From: Methanobacteriaceae archaeon
Lineage (GTDB): Archaea > Methanobacteriota > Methanobacteria > Methanobacteriales > Methanobacteriaceae
Direction of reading: 5' to 3'
NCBI GenBank assembly: GCA_030681145.1
Contig: JAUXXK010000218.1
Coordinates: 1 to 22,370 of the forward strand
Length of the DNA: 22,370 nt
Part shown: positions 8,057 to 15,768 of the stretch, piece after piece
How positions within the stretch are numbered: the stretch's first letter is position 1
Layout of the letters: each line of letters begins with the position of its first letter
Notes under the pieces: model-generated
Seen by the model: the letters and a program-made list of their open reading frames with translations, nothing else
What the model was told of the DNA's origin: nothing
The model's database searches: none
Position numbers and translations under genes: made by a program

Positions 8057-8098
8057 CAAAAAAAAGAAAATAAAAAATAGTAATGAGAATAAATCTCA
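8057..8098 (-). terminator. Hairpin plus oligo-U tract after hdrA
   Basis: Immediately after the hdrA stop the minus strand has a short stem TGAGA/TCTCA (8094-8098 with 8084-8088, 5-nt loop). T-rich runs follow (8057-8080, including eight or more T in a row). This resembles an archaeal intrinsic terminator. Confidence 0.5.
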
Positions 8099-8101
8099 CA
8101 C

Positions 8102-10081
8102 TTATTTTGCTGGTTCATTCATAGCAGCTTCAATTTGAGCCATAATCTGCTCGGTCTTGAAGTGCTGTTGATCCATTGCTCCAGATGGGCATGCTGCTAC
8201 ACAAGTACCGCATCCTTTACATAGAGCTACATTTACATTTACTTGCTCATCTGCTCGCTCTACAGCACCGTATGGGCATAGTTCGAGACAAACTTCGCAT
8301 CCACCGCAAACATCCAGATCAGTGGTAGCAATAATAGGCTCAATGGCAACTTTTCCTTTGACCATAGGGATAGCTGCTCTAGCAGCAGCACCAGATGCCT
8401 GGGCTACAGCGTCAGGAATATCCTTAGGACCTTGTGAAACACCGGCAAGATATACTCCGTCGGTTAATGTGTCAACAGGCCTTAGTTTTGGGTGAGCTTC
8501 CATTAAGAAACCGTCAGCAGACTTTGACAAACCAATAGTCTGTCTTAGATCTTCGGATCCTTCAGGAGGTGCTAAACCTACACCTAAAACAACCATATCA
8601 TAGTCGTATTCGGTTACTTTACCAAGTAATGTATCTTCTCCTCTAACAGTTAGAGTAAGGTCTGAATTCTCAATAACTTCTGCAGGCCTGCCTCTGACGA
8701 ACTTAATTCCATATTTTTCCTGAGATCGTTTGTAGAACTCTTCGAATCCTTTACCAAATGCCCGAATATCCATGTAGTAGAGAACTACTTCAGTATCTGG
8801 CATTTTATCCTTTATTAGCTGAGCGTTCTTCATAGCGTACATACAGCACACACGAGAACAGTAAGGTTTACCGATTTGTTCATCCCTAGAACCAACACAG
8901 TGGATAAATGCCACACGTTTTGGTTTTTCACCATCAGATGGTTTGATAACTTTTCCTTCAGTTGGTCCAGATGCGTTGATCTGTCTTTCCAGTTCCATAC
9001 CAGTAATCACGTTGGTGTGGCTTCCGTAACCATATTCCAACTTTTCAGTTGGGTCATAAGGATCGTAACCTGTGGCTACAATAATGGTACCGAGATCAAG
9101 TTCAATTTCTTCTGGTTCTTGGTCGTGTTTAACTGCTCCCCGTTCACAGATCTGATCACAGAGTTTACATTCGATACAGTAATCTTTGTCTATGGTTGCA
9201 CATAATGGCACAGCTTGTGGGAATGGGATGTATGCAGCTTTTACCATACCAATGCCTTCATCAAAGTAGTTAGGCATTTCGATAGGGCATACTTCCACAC
9301 AGGAGCCGCACCCAACACATAGTTCTTCATCGATGTATCTTGGTTTTTTCTCTACTTTTACAGTGAAGTTGCCGATGTAACCGTCAACTTCTTTAACTTC
9401 TGCATAAGTCATGAGTTCAATATTTTCGTGTTTGCCCACATCCACCATTTTAGGTGCGAGAATACACATGGAACAATCTAGAGTTGGGAATGTCTTGTCA
9501 AGTTGACCCATTCTTCCACCAATGGTAGGTTGTTTTTCTACCATGTAGGTTTTGAATCCCATGTCAGCTAAATCAAGTGCAGCTTGGATACCAGCTACTC
9601 CTCCACCAATAACCATCGCTTTTTTATTTACATCAACTATTGAAGCTTCTAAAGGTTCTAATAGTCTAGCTTTTGCTACAGCCATTCGAAGTAAATCTTT
9701 AGCTTTTTCAGTAGCAGCTTCTGGTTCATTCTGGTGTACCCATGAGTCGTGTTCCCGTATGTTTGCAAATTCAAACAAATAAGGGTTTAGTCCAGCTTCT
9801 TCCACAGCTCTCCGGAATGTAGGTTCGTGGAGCCTTGGAGAACAAGCAGCTACAACAACTCTATTTAGTCCTTGTTCTTTAATGTCTTTTTGAATTTCCA
9901 TTTGTCCTGGGTCAGAACAATAGTATTTGTATTCGTTAGCAATAACCACATTAGGTAAAGTCTTAGCGTATTCTGTTACTGCGGGTATATCTACCACACC
10001 ACCGATGTTTATACCACAGTGACATACGTAAACACCAACCTTTGGTTCTTCTATGGTTTCTTCTTTCTTTTCTTCTACCAT
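8102..10081 (-). CDS. hdrA: CoB-CoM heterodisulfide reductase subunit A (HdrA)
   Basis: Flavin subunit of the cytoplasmic HdrABC-MvhADG complex, which couples heterodisulfide reduction to ferredoxin reduction by flavin-based electron bifurcation. Residues are numbered for the 659-residue form. N-terminal cluster Cys are at 20 and 22 (VCHCG) with C55 and C80. The FAD site is GGGVAG at 159-164, followed by EKQPTIGGRMGQ. C203 and C206 lie in TLDCSMCILAPK. Four ferredoxin motifs start at C255, C302, C592 and C621. No in-frame TGA is seen, so it is not a selenoprotein. The start chosen is ATG 10079-10081, preceded by AGGTGAT. An upstream in-frame ATG at 10154-10156 would add 25 residues unlike the family and lies in the leader. 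hdrB and hdrC are not adjacent, as is usual in Methanobacteriales. Confidence 0.97.
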   Translation of the reverse strand: MVEEKKEETIEEPKVGVYVCHCGINIGGVVDIPAVTEYAKTLPNVVIANEYKYYCSDPGQMEIQKDIKEQGLNRVVVAACSPRLHEPTFRRAVEEAGLNPYLFEFANIREHDSWVHQNEPEAATEKAKDLLRMAVAKARLLEPLEASIVDVNKKAMVIGGGVAGIQAALDLADMGFKTYMVEKQPTIGGRMGQLDKTFPTLDCSMCILAPKMVDVGKHENIELMTYAEVKEVDGYIGNFTVKVEKKPRYIDEELCVGCGSCVEVCPIEMPNYFDEGIGMVKAAYIPFPQAVPLCATIDKDYCIECKLCDQICERGAVKHDQEPEEIELDLGTIIVATGYDPYDPTEKLEYGYGSHTNVITGMELERQINASGPTEGKVIKPSDGEKPKRVAFIHCVGSRDEQIGKPYCSRVCCMYAMKNAQLIKDKMPDTEVVLYYMDIRAFGKGFEEFYKRSQEKYGIKFVRGRPAEVIENSDLTLTVRGEDTLLGKVTEYDYDMVVLGVGLAPPEGSEDLRQTIGLSKSADGFLMEAHPKLRPVDTLTDGVYLAGVSQGPKDIPDAVAQASGAAARAAIPMVKGKVAIEPIIATTDLDVCGGCEVCLELCPYGAVERADEQVNVNVALCKGCGTCVAACPSGAMDQQHFKTEQIMAQIEAAMNEPAK

Positions 10082-10082
10082 T

Positions 10083-10138
10083 AAATCACCTTGTACAAGT
10101 TGAATTTTATGTCTAATATGAAAATATTTAGGTGATTT
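10083..10138 (-). promoter_or_regulatory. hdrA leader stem that could mask the ribosome-binding site
   Basis: In the hdrA transcript the leader contains AAATCACCT (10130-10138 read on minus). It is a perfect 9-nt complement of AGGTGATTT (10083-10091), which includes the Shine-Dalgarno sequence just before the ATG. The loop would be 38 nt. A second partial copy, ACACCT, lies a little upstream (10141-10146). Pairing would hide the ribosome-binding site. Whether this is regulation or chance is not known. Confidence 0.35.
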
Positions 10139-10190
10139 TAGGTGTATCACTAACACAAATAAAGCTTTCTATTCATAATTTTGAGTAAAG

Positions 10191-10198
10191 TTTATATA
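10191..10198 (-). promoter_or_regulatory. Candidate TATA box for hdrA
   Basis: The minus strand reads TATATAAA within CCTATATAAACTTTAC. It is about 110 nt upstream of the hdrA ATG, implying a leader of roughly 85 nt that would include the masking stem. Confidence 0.5.
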
Positions 10199-10393
10199 GG
10201 ATAATGCAATTTTGTTGTAAAATCCATGTTTAAAGATTTAAAAGCATTATAAAAATAATAAGAATAATGCTAATTGATTTTAACAAGTTTTAATTCTGTT
10301 TAATAATATTTAAAAGCTTAAAAAAAATTTTAAGTCTGTAGAAATTACTAAAATAATGTTCGTTTTTTAGATATAATTATCTCTGATATTTAC

Positions 10394-10440
10394 TAAAAAA
10401 ATAAAAAAAATAAAAAAAATGTTGATATAATTAATCAACA
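10394..10440 (-). terminator. radA terminator with hairpin overlapping the stop codon
   Basis: The minus strand carries a perfect 7-bp stem TGTTGAT/ATCAACA (10434-10440 with 10420-10426) and a 7-nt loop. Three T runs (eight, eight and seven T, separated by single A) follow. The 5' arm contains the last codons of radA and the TAA stop falls in the stem/loop junction. Hairpin plus U-tract is a strong terminator by appearance. Confidence 0.65.
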
Positions 10441-11366
10441 ATGCCCTCAGTGGTAATTTTAAATACACTTTCGCCTTCAGGAAGGTGAGGGCTATCCACT
10501 AGCCGGGCAATTCTCTTACCAGCCAACCCTTTTTTGAGCCATACTCTGTAAGTAGCTGCGTGACCTAAAACATGCCCACCTATAGCCTTTGTAGGGCTTC
10601 CAAAGAACGCATCAGGTCTAGCTTGGACTTGATTAGTAACAAACACTGCAGTGTTGTAAGTATTTGCAATATTTTGCAATGTATGAAGATGTTGGTTCAA
10701 TTTCTGCTGTCGGGCCGCTAATGATTCCCTACCAATATATTCTGCCCTAAAATGAGCTGTAAGTGAATCAACAATGAGTAAACGAATATTAGTACCGTTT
10801 TGAATCAATTCATTAACTTTTTCTGCCATTAATATTTGATGATTGGAGTTAAAAGCCCGAGCAATATGAATTTTTTGTAAAACTTCTTCCAGTTCGAGTT
10901 CAAAACCATTAGCAATCTGTTCAATTCTTTCTGGCCTAAAAGTATTTTCAGTATCTATAAAAACACATTCAGCATCCAATCCGCCCTGTTCTGGAGGTAA
11001 TTGAATAGTGACAGCCAGTTCATGAGAAATTTGGCTCTTCCCCGATCCAAATTCGCCAAAAACTTCAGTGATTGCTTGGGTCTCTATTCCCCCACCGATC
11101 AACTCATCGAAAGCCTTGCTTCCAACAGTAATACGGCCAACATCTTTTCTTCGCTCCATTACATCGAAAGCAGTTTCAAAGTCAATTTGTTCAGCTTTTC
11201 TAGCTGCTTCAATAACTTTTTCAGCAACACCTTCACCTATTTCGGCTTTTACAGATAATTCTTTTGCTGTGGCTGTGGCCAAACGCATCATGTCGGCAAA
11301 ACCTGCATCTCGAAGTTTTTGAGCGGTTTTTTCGCCTACATTTGGCAAATCTTCTAATTCTACCAT
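10431..11366 (-). CDS. radA: DNA repair and recombination protein RadA
   Basis: Archaeal RecA/Rad51-family recombinase that forms filaments on single-stranded DNA and drives strand exchange with ATP. The 311-residue protein has the N-terminal helix-hairpin-helix domain (LEDLPNVGEKTAQKLRDAGF, residues 4-23), the FETA polymerisation motif (63-66), Walker A GEFGSGKS (104-111), the catalytic-Glu region FIDTENTFRPER (136-147), Walker B LLIVD (196-200) and the DNA-binding loop region ending in VTNQVQARPDAFFG (243-256). Length is slightly short of the usual 320-350, as in several methanogens. The ATG follows AAGGGAGA (11373-11380). It lies 105 bp downstream of rpa on the same strand. A TATA-like element in that gap suggests it can also be transcribed alone. 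Confidence 0.97.
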   Translation of the reverse strand: MVELEDLPNVGEKTAQKLRDAGFADMMRLATATAKELSVKAEIGEGVAEKVIEAARKAEQIDFETAFDVMERRKDVGRITVGSKAFDELIGGGIETQAITEVFGEFGSGKSQISHELAVTIQLPPEQGGLDAECVFIDTENTFRPERIEQIANGFELELEEVLQKIHIARAFNSNHQILMAEKVNELIQNGTNIRLLIVDSLTAHFRAEYIGRESLAARQQKLNQHLHTLQNIANTYNTAVFVTNQVQARPDAFFGSPTKAIGGHVLGHAATYRVWLKKGLAGKRIARLVDSPHLPEGESVFKITTEGIVD

Positions 11367-11417
11367 TTTAAGTCTCCCTTGATCTTTAATTTTTATTAAA
11401 TCATTTTATGCTATTAA

Positions 11418-11427
11418 ATTTAAATAT
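11418..11427 (-). promoter_or_regulatory. Candidate TATA box for radA
   Basis: The minus strand reads ATATTTAAAT about 55 nt before the radA ATG, giving a leader near 27 nt. It lies inside the short rpa-radA gap, so radA may have its own promoter as well as readthrough from rpa. Confidence 0.4.
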
Positions 11428-11471
11428 CAGATAATGATCTATATTATGGGGCAAAATATCCATTTTATAAA

Positions 11472-13844
11472 CTATAAATCGAATTTGATAATTTTTTTAG
11501 GATTTAAGCGAATTTCTTCATTATATTCATCAAATTTAACATCTCCTATGACAGTGATATGCATTCCATTTAAATCCTCTACCTTATCTTCAAATGCACC
11601 TTCATCAGCACTCTTCGTAATTACGTCTGCTACCTCAAGAGTGTTCATTCCCAAAAGTTTTTCTGCTTGTTTTCCAAAGAAAGTTGCTCTAATCTCACCA
11701 GTGTCATCAACTATTTTAGCAGGCAACATGAGCAAATATTTTGGTTCATCAGATGTTTCACCACAAAAATCACATACATATTCTTCTTCTACGGATTCCA
11801 AACGATTATTACATTTAGGACATCTATAAGATAGTACCCGGCCGCCAAATGTATCACTGAGTTCACCAGTAACTTTTATATTCCTATCTTCATCATTCAG
11901 ATCTTCAATATTGCATGGTTTATAAATCATCTTTTCCAGTTCTTCAAATGTCGGCAACCCCTCTAAGTCTTTATCTTTAGCAGCGATAATTTGAGTATTT
12001 CTTCCAATGCTTAATTCCAAGTTATCGTTACGGAATGTGATTCTTGGATTTTCTATACGCATAGCATCTCCAAAAGTAATAGGAATTTCCGCTTTTTCAT
12101 CCCATAAAGAAGCTCGAATAGCACCAGTGTCATCTGCAATTTCCATCGATCTTACTATACCAGGACTGCCATCATTTCTTTGAAATTCATTAGGATCCTG
12201 AAGATCTATTACCCTACCCACAATTCTGACATTGCGCTCGTCTTCTTCCAGTTCATCGACTTTTTTAGGAGTATAGATCATTTCTTCAAGTTCTTCAAAT
12301 GACGGAAGACTCTCCATATCTTCTTTAAGAGGATTTAGTATACGGGCAGTCTTTCCAACATTCAAATCAACACTGTAAAGTCCAAGTTTTGTTTTTGCAT
12401 TTTCAATTCTAATTGCTTCTCCCAGTTTTAAGTTAGTATGGGCTTTTTCATCCCACAAAGATATTTTAACTACTCCGCTTTCATCAGCAATATCTGCAGA
12501 AAGTACTTGGCCTACTGTTCCGTCCTCTCTCTGAAATTCTCGAATATCATTAATTGATATTAAACGACCTACCACATCGATTTCTTCGCCCTCATCTTCC
12601 ATTTCACTGATTCTTCCAATTTTAACGGGTTCTAAGTGTTTTTTATATTCTTGTAAAACTTCCAACAAATTTTCGTCAGAATCTGGATTTATAACGATAC
12701 TAGTATTCCAGTTAGTGTTCAATCGGTATCCAGAAGGAGAATATTCATCAAATTCAGAATTTCCACCCGTTATTTTTAATAGATCTCCTTTATTAATTTC
12801 CAAATTGGTATCATTATTCCACAGAGTTACTCGTATAGATCCAGTATCATCCATTATTTCAATAGATTTGACTGATCCTGCACTACCATTAGAACGCTCA
12901 AAAGTTATGGTATCTTGTATTTTAGTTACTATACCCATTACCGTAACATCTTTTACTTCATGAGCATCTCCTATCTTTAAAATAGTTTCTTCGGCTTCAG
13001 GAACGTCATAATCGCCCTTAATTATTCTGCCCACCCAGGGGTGTGTTAAAGAAATCTCAGCATTTCTCATTCTACTTTGAGCACCTAATATTTTAATAGT
13101 GTCTCCTTCTTGAAGGCCTAATTCTTGTATTAACTCAGTGTCTTTATTCCATAGAGTGTAGGTAATTTTTCCAGTTTCATCTTGAATTTCCATAGAAGCA
13201 ACTTTACCATCTTTACCATCTTTATCAAATGTTCTAATACTAGGTAATCGTATTATTCTGGCTATTACATTCACTTCTTGATCTTCTTCAATAGTAGCAA
13301 TAGAAGTAATCTCCTCTTGGTAGGAGGGTAATTTATCATCAGATTCTAATTTTTCCACAGTAGATCTGGGTTGGAGGTGAATTTCTTTTCTTCCTCGATA
13401 ACCATCTCTAACGGTTACCTTATCAATTTCAACTATATCCCCTTCTTTTATATTTTTCAGAAGTTTTATGTTTTCAGTCCAAAAAACTACCCTTACTTCC
13501 TCTGTTTCATCAGCAAGAACTACATTAGCCACTTTACCATTTTTTCCCTTGCGACTAGTGAAAGGTTTTGGATTAGAAACTCTCATAACCCTTCCTTTGA
13601 TTTTTAAGTTATCCGCCCCTTCCTCCATTTTTGAAATTTTATCCATAGTATGCTCTTTTTTTCCAGATAATGGAGCATTTTTCTCATTAATGAACTCCCC
13701 AACAATCATGCGAGCTATATCAATCTCATTCATAAAACTAACATCAGCGTAGTCCTTTTTCATTTCATTCATTCGTTTCAGGAATTCCTCTTCAGATAAT
13801 TTATCTTCAATTTTCTTGTATTCCTGCTTCATTTCTTCATTCAT
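11472..13844 (-). CDS. rpa: Replication protein A, single-chain, multi-OB fold with zinc finger
   Basis: Single-stranded DNA-binding protein for replication, repair and recombination. The 790-residue chain has an N-terminal helical, charged region (1-75), then OB folds at roughly 79-160, 189-276, 297-388, 421-504 and 538-621. A sixth C-terminal OB-like module (656-790) carries a zinc finger C675-x2-C678-x12-C691-x2-C694. Each OB begins with a hydrophobic strand such as IKGRVMRVSNPKPF or VVGRLISINDIREF and contains a [DE][DE][TS]G turn and a LW[DN] strand. Modules 4 and 5 with their linkers are much alike and look like a recent duplication. From memory, M. jannaschii RPA (about 645 aa) has fewer OB folds, while Methanothermobacter RPA has five plus zinc. 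The ATG follows GAGGGAT. It probably works with RadA next door. Confidence 0.95.
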   Translation of the reverse strand: MNEEMKQEYKKIEDKLSEEEFLKRMNEMKKDYADVSFMNEIDIARMIVGEFINEKNAPLSGKKEHTMDKISKMEEGADNLKIKGRVMRVSNPKPFTSRKGKNGKVANVVLADETEEVRVVFWTENIKLLKNIKEGDIVEIDKVTVRDGYRGRKEIHLQPRSTVEKLESDDKLPSYQEEITSIATIEEDQEVNVIARIIRLPSIRTFDKDGKDGKVASMEIQDETGKITYTLWNKDTELIQELGLQEGDTIKILGAQSRMRNAEISLTHPWVGRIIKGDYDVPEAEETILKIGDAHEVKDVTVMGIVTKIQDTITFERSNGSAGSVKSIEIMDDTGSIRVTLWNNDTNLEINKGDLLKITGGNSEFDEYSPSGYRLNTNWNTSIVINPDSDENLLEVLQEYKKHLEPVKIGRISEMEDEGEEIDVVGRLISINDIREFQREDGTVGQVLSADIADESGVVKISLWDEKAHTNLKLGEAIRIENAKTKLGLYSVDLNVGKTARILNPLKEDMESLPSFEELEEMIYTPKKVDELEEDERNVRIVGRVIDLQDPNEFQRNDGSPGIVRSMEIADDTGAIRASLWDEKAEIPITFGDAMRIENPRITFRNDNLELSIGRNTQIIAAKDKDLEGLPTFEELEKMIYKPCNIEDLNDEDRNIKVTGELSDTFGGRVLSYRCPKCNNRLESVEEEYVCDFCGETSDEPKYLLMLPAKIVDDTGEIRATFFGKQAEKLLGMNTLEVADVITKSADEGAFEDKVEDLNGMHITVIGDVKFDEYNEEIRLNPKKIIKFDL

Positions 13845-13880
13845 TCCAATCCCTCACTATAATGATATCCATTATTAATA

Positions 13881-13890
13881 TTATTTATAG
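13881..13890 (-). promoter_or_regulatory. Candidate TATA box for rpa
   Basis: The minus strand reads CTATAAATAA, starting about 46 nt before the rpa ATG. Counting 25 nt downstream puts the transcription start near 13858, so the leader would be about 14 nt and still include the GAGGGAT ribosome-binding site. Spacing fits a normal archaeal promoter. Confidence 0.5.
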
Positions 13891-14189
13891 AGTTGGTGAG
13901 CTTCTGACAAGTAATCTCACTAGGATCACTAGATTTTTACAATACAGAAGTAACACTTTAATAAAAATAGTATTACTAAGTATATATATGTTATTATTTA
14001 TATTAAATTTAGTAATAATATTTATGAGTGACCTAATAGATTTATCTATTGTTTGATATTTCATAATTAATTTTTGAATATAATCTTAAAAAATTAAACT
14101 TAATTTCTGAAACTATTAACTCCAAACTAATAGAGAATCTTTAAATTTTTAAAATATATATATAGTATCACCATAATAAAAAATATCAG

Positions 14190-14209
14190 AAAATCAGTAT
14201 ACTGATTTT
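14190..14209. promoter_or_regulatory. 20-bp perfect palindrome upstream of leuC, possible operator
   Basis: The sequence is perfectly self-complementary over 20 bp, with core ATCAGTATACTGAT. It lies about 235 bp before the leuC ATG and 50 bp before a TATA-like element. Symmetric sites of this kind can bind dimeric regulators such as Lrp-type proteins; no regulator is encoded nearby. Confidence 0.35.
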
Positions 14210-14258
14210 ATATTTATTTAGCAAATTTTGAAATGAATCTAAACCCACCATCCCCCAA

Positions 14259-14284
14259 GTTTAAATATAAAATTTAATTTAAAC
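14259..14284 (+). promoter_or_regulatory. Inverted repeat around a TATA-like core, candidate leuC promoter
   Basis: GTTTAAAT (14259-14266) and ATTTAAAC (14277-14284) form perfect 8-bp arms with a 10-bp spacer. The left arm and spacer contain TTTAAATATAAAA, similar to an archaeal TATA box. If used, leuC would have a leader of about 150 nt. A protein bound here would block the promoter. Confidence 0.35.
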
Positions 14285-14442
14285 GGATTTCTTGGTATTT
14301 TGAATCAAAAAACTTTTTATTATGTAAATAGTAGCTATTAAAATTGTATGCAATTCAGCACATTAAATCTAAAAATTAACAATTTTAGAAAATCATTTGC
14401 CTCTCATTAATTTAATAATAAATAGTAAAGGAGAATTGTAAA

Positions 14443-15699
14443 ATGTCTATGACCATGGCAGAAAAAATACTGGCTAAAGCCGCCGGTAAAAAGGAATCAA
14501 GCGCTGGAGAAATTGTTATGGCCAATATTGACGTGGCCATGACTCATGACCTCACAGGACCATTATCAGTGGAGTCTTTTAAAAAAATAGGAGTTCCTAA
14601 AGTATGGGATCCAGAAAAAGTTGTTATTGTTTTTGATCATCAAGTCCCTGCAGACTCTCTTGATGCAGCCAATAATCATCTTTTAATGCGCCAGTTTGTA
14701 AAAGAACAAGGTATAAATAATTTTTACGATGTTAGAGAAGGAGTATGTCATCAAGTACTTCCTGAAAAGGGCCATGTAGTTCCAGGCGAAGTGATTGTAG
14801 GAACTGATTCACATACTTGTACTCATGGTGCGCTTGGAGCATTTTCTACTGGAATAGGATCAACAGACATGGCTATGGTCTTTTCCACAGGTGAACTCTG
14901 GTTCAAGGTTCCTGAAACCATCCGGTTTGAAGTTGAAGGAACTTTAAAAGATCATGTTTATGCCAAAGATGTTGTGCTTAACATTATTGGACAAATTGGA
15001 GCAGACGGTGCTACATACAAAGCTTGTGAGTTTGCAGGAGAAACTGTAAAGGACATGAATGTCTCTGATAGGATGGTTCTATGTAACATGGCCATTGAAA
15101 TGGGAGGAAAAACCGGCCTGGTTGAACCCGATGACAAAACTAAGCAATACATCAAAGGGCGTTCAAACAAAACTTATGAAATAATGAAGAGCGATATGGA
15201 TGCTGAATCACTAAAAACAATGCACATTGATGTTAATCAACTGGAACCACAAATTGCTTGTCCCCACCACGTCGACAATGTAAAACCCATTAGTGACGTT
15301 TCTGGAATTGAAATTGACCAGATATTTCTGGGTTCTTGCACCAATGGACGTATAAGTGATTTAAGAACTGCTGCTCAAATATTAAAAGGAAAAACAGTTG
15401 CAAACGAAGTTCGTATGCTAGTCATACCTGCTTCTAGAGAAATTTACTCTAAAGCTCTGGATGAGGGACTAATTAACATATTTGTTGATTCTGGTGCATT
15501 AGTTACCAACCCCTGCTGTGGTCCTTGCTTAGGAGGTCATGTGGGACTCATAGGGCCTGGTGAAGTGAGTTTATCAACTTCAAATCGTAACTTCAGGGGT
15601 AGGCAGGGGAGCCCTGAGGCAGAGGTTTATCTATCTTCCGCAGCAGTAGCAGCATCTTCAGCAATTACGGGCAAAATTACAGATCCCAGAGAAATTTAG
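14443..15699 (+). CDS. leuC: 3-isopropylmalate dehydratase large subunit (LeuC/HacA family)
   Basis: Large, iron-sulfur subunit of the aconitase-family enzyme that isomerises 2-isopropylmalate in leucine synthesis; paralogues act on homocitrate and its longer homologues in 2-oxosuberate (coenzyme B) synthesis. The 418-residue protein has the archaeal short form. Motifs are MTHDLTGP (33-40), FDHQVPAD (64-71), GTDSHTCTHGALGAF (120-134), GSCTNGR with C299, and CCGPC with C359 and C362, completing the [4Fe-4S] ligands, then STSNRNFRGRQGS. The start resembles my recollection of M. jannaschii LeuC (MJ0499) more than its homoaconitase. The leuD loop also supports LeuC, but a shared role is possible. 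The ATG follows AAGGAGA. First gene of a leuC-leuD-leuB run. Confidence 0.9.
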   Translation: MSMTMAEKILAKAAGKKESSAGEIVMANIDVAMTHDLTGPLSVESFKKIGVPKVWDPEKVVIVFDHQVPADSLDAANNHLLMRQFVKEQGINNFYDVREGVCHQVLPEKGHVVPGEVIVGTDSHTCTHGALGAFSTGIGSTDMAMVFSTGELWFKVPETIRFEVEGTLKDHVYAKDVVLNIIGQIGADGATYKACEFAGETVKDMNVSDRMVLCNMAIEMGGKTGLVEPDDKTKQYIKGRSNKTYEIMKSDMDAESLKTMHIDVNQLEPQIACPHHVDNVKPISDVSGIEIDQIFLGSCTNGRISDLRTAAQILKGKTVANEVRMLVIPASREIYSKALDEGLINIFVDSGALVTNPCCGPCLGGHVGLIGPGEVSLSTSNRNFRGRQGSPEAEVYLSSAAVAASSAITGKITDPREI

Positions 15700-15768
15700 T
15701 GGTTTATATCTAACTGATATATAATCAAAATAATAATCAATATAACTAAAGAAAAAAGCGGTGTTATT

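Larger units (their letters stand above)
7388..8101. other. Long intergenic region between hdrA and glyA
   Basis: A gap of about 710 bp, the longest in the window. It contains the glyA promoter region (about 7388-7470), the decayed reading frame (7580-7882) and a terminator-like hairpin with oligo-U tract after hdrA (8057-8098). The remainder, about 7885-8055, is very AT-rich with nothing else recognisable. No tRNA-like or snoRNA-like element was seen. Confidence 0.5.
10082..10430. other. hdrA upstream region and radA terminator region
   Basis: About 350 bp between radA and hdrA, both on the minus strand. The hdrA side holds the leader stem and TATA box; the radA side (10394-10430) holds oligo-U tracts that follow radA. 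The middle (about 10200-10390) is AT-rich with no recognisable gene. Confidence 0.5.
13845..14442. other. Divergent intergenic region between rpa and leuC
   Basis: About 600 bp between two divergent genes. It holds the rpa TATA box and ribosome-binding site. In the middle lies a loose inverted repeat (TAGTATTACTAA 13968-13979 with TTTAGTAATAAT 14008-14019). On the leuC side are a 20-bp palindrome (14190-14209), an inverted repeat around a TATA-like core (14259-14284) and an AAGGAGA site (14428-14434) 8 nt before the leuC ATG. A 64-codon plus-strand frame at 13862-14056 is hydrophobic but lacks a ribosome-binding site and is probably chance. Confidence 0.5.

Noticed and set aside
8876..9205. 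Plus-strand frame of 109 codons inside hdrA
   Set aside because: It is a shadow frame of the well-supported hdrA gene, with no ribosome-binding site and no recognisable motif.
10082..10156. In-frame upstream ATG giving a 684-residue HdrA
   Set aside because: The extra 25 residues have no ribosome-binding site and would lie 10-15 nt after the predicted transcription start. The 659-residue form starts after a clear AGGTGAT site and matches the family length.
13968..14019. Inverted repeat TAGTATTACTAA ... TTTAGTAATAAT
   Set aside because: The complementary core is only about 8 bp and fully A/T-dominated. In DNA of this composition such matches are frequent, so I noted it within the gap and did not call a site.
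13862..14056. 64-codon hydrophobic plus-strand frame in the rpa-leuC gap
   Set aside because: It has no ribosome-binding site, overlaps the rpa promoter on the other strand and has the composition expected of random AT-rich DNA (Ile, Leu, Asn, Tyr-rich).
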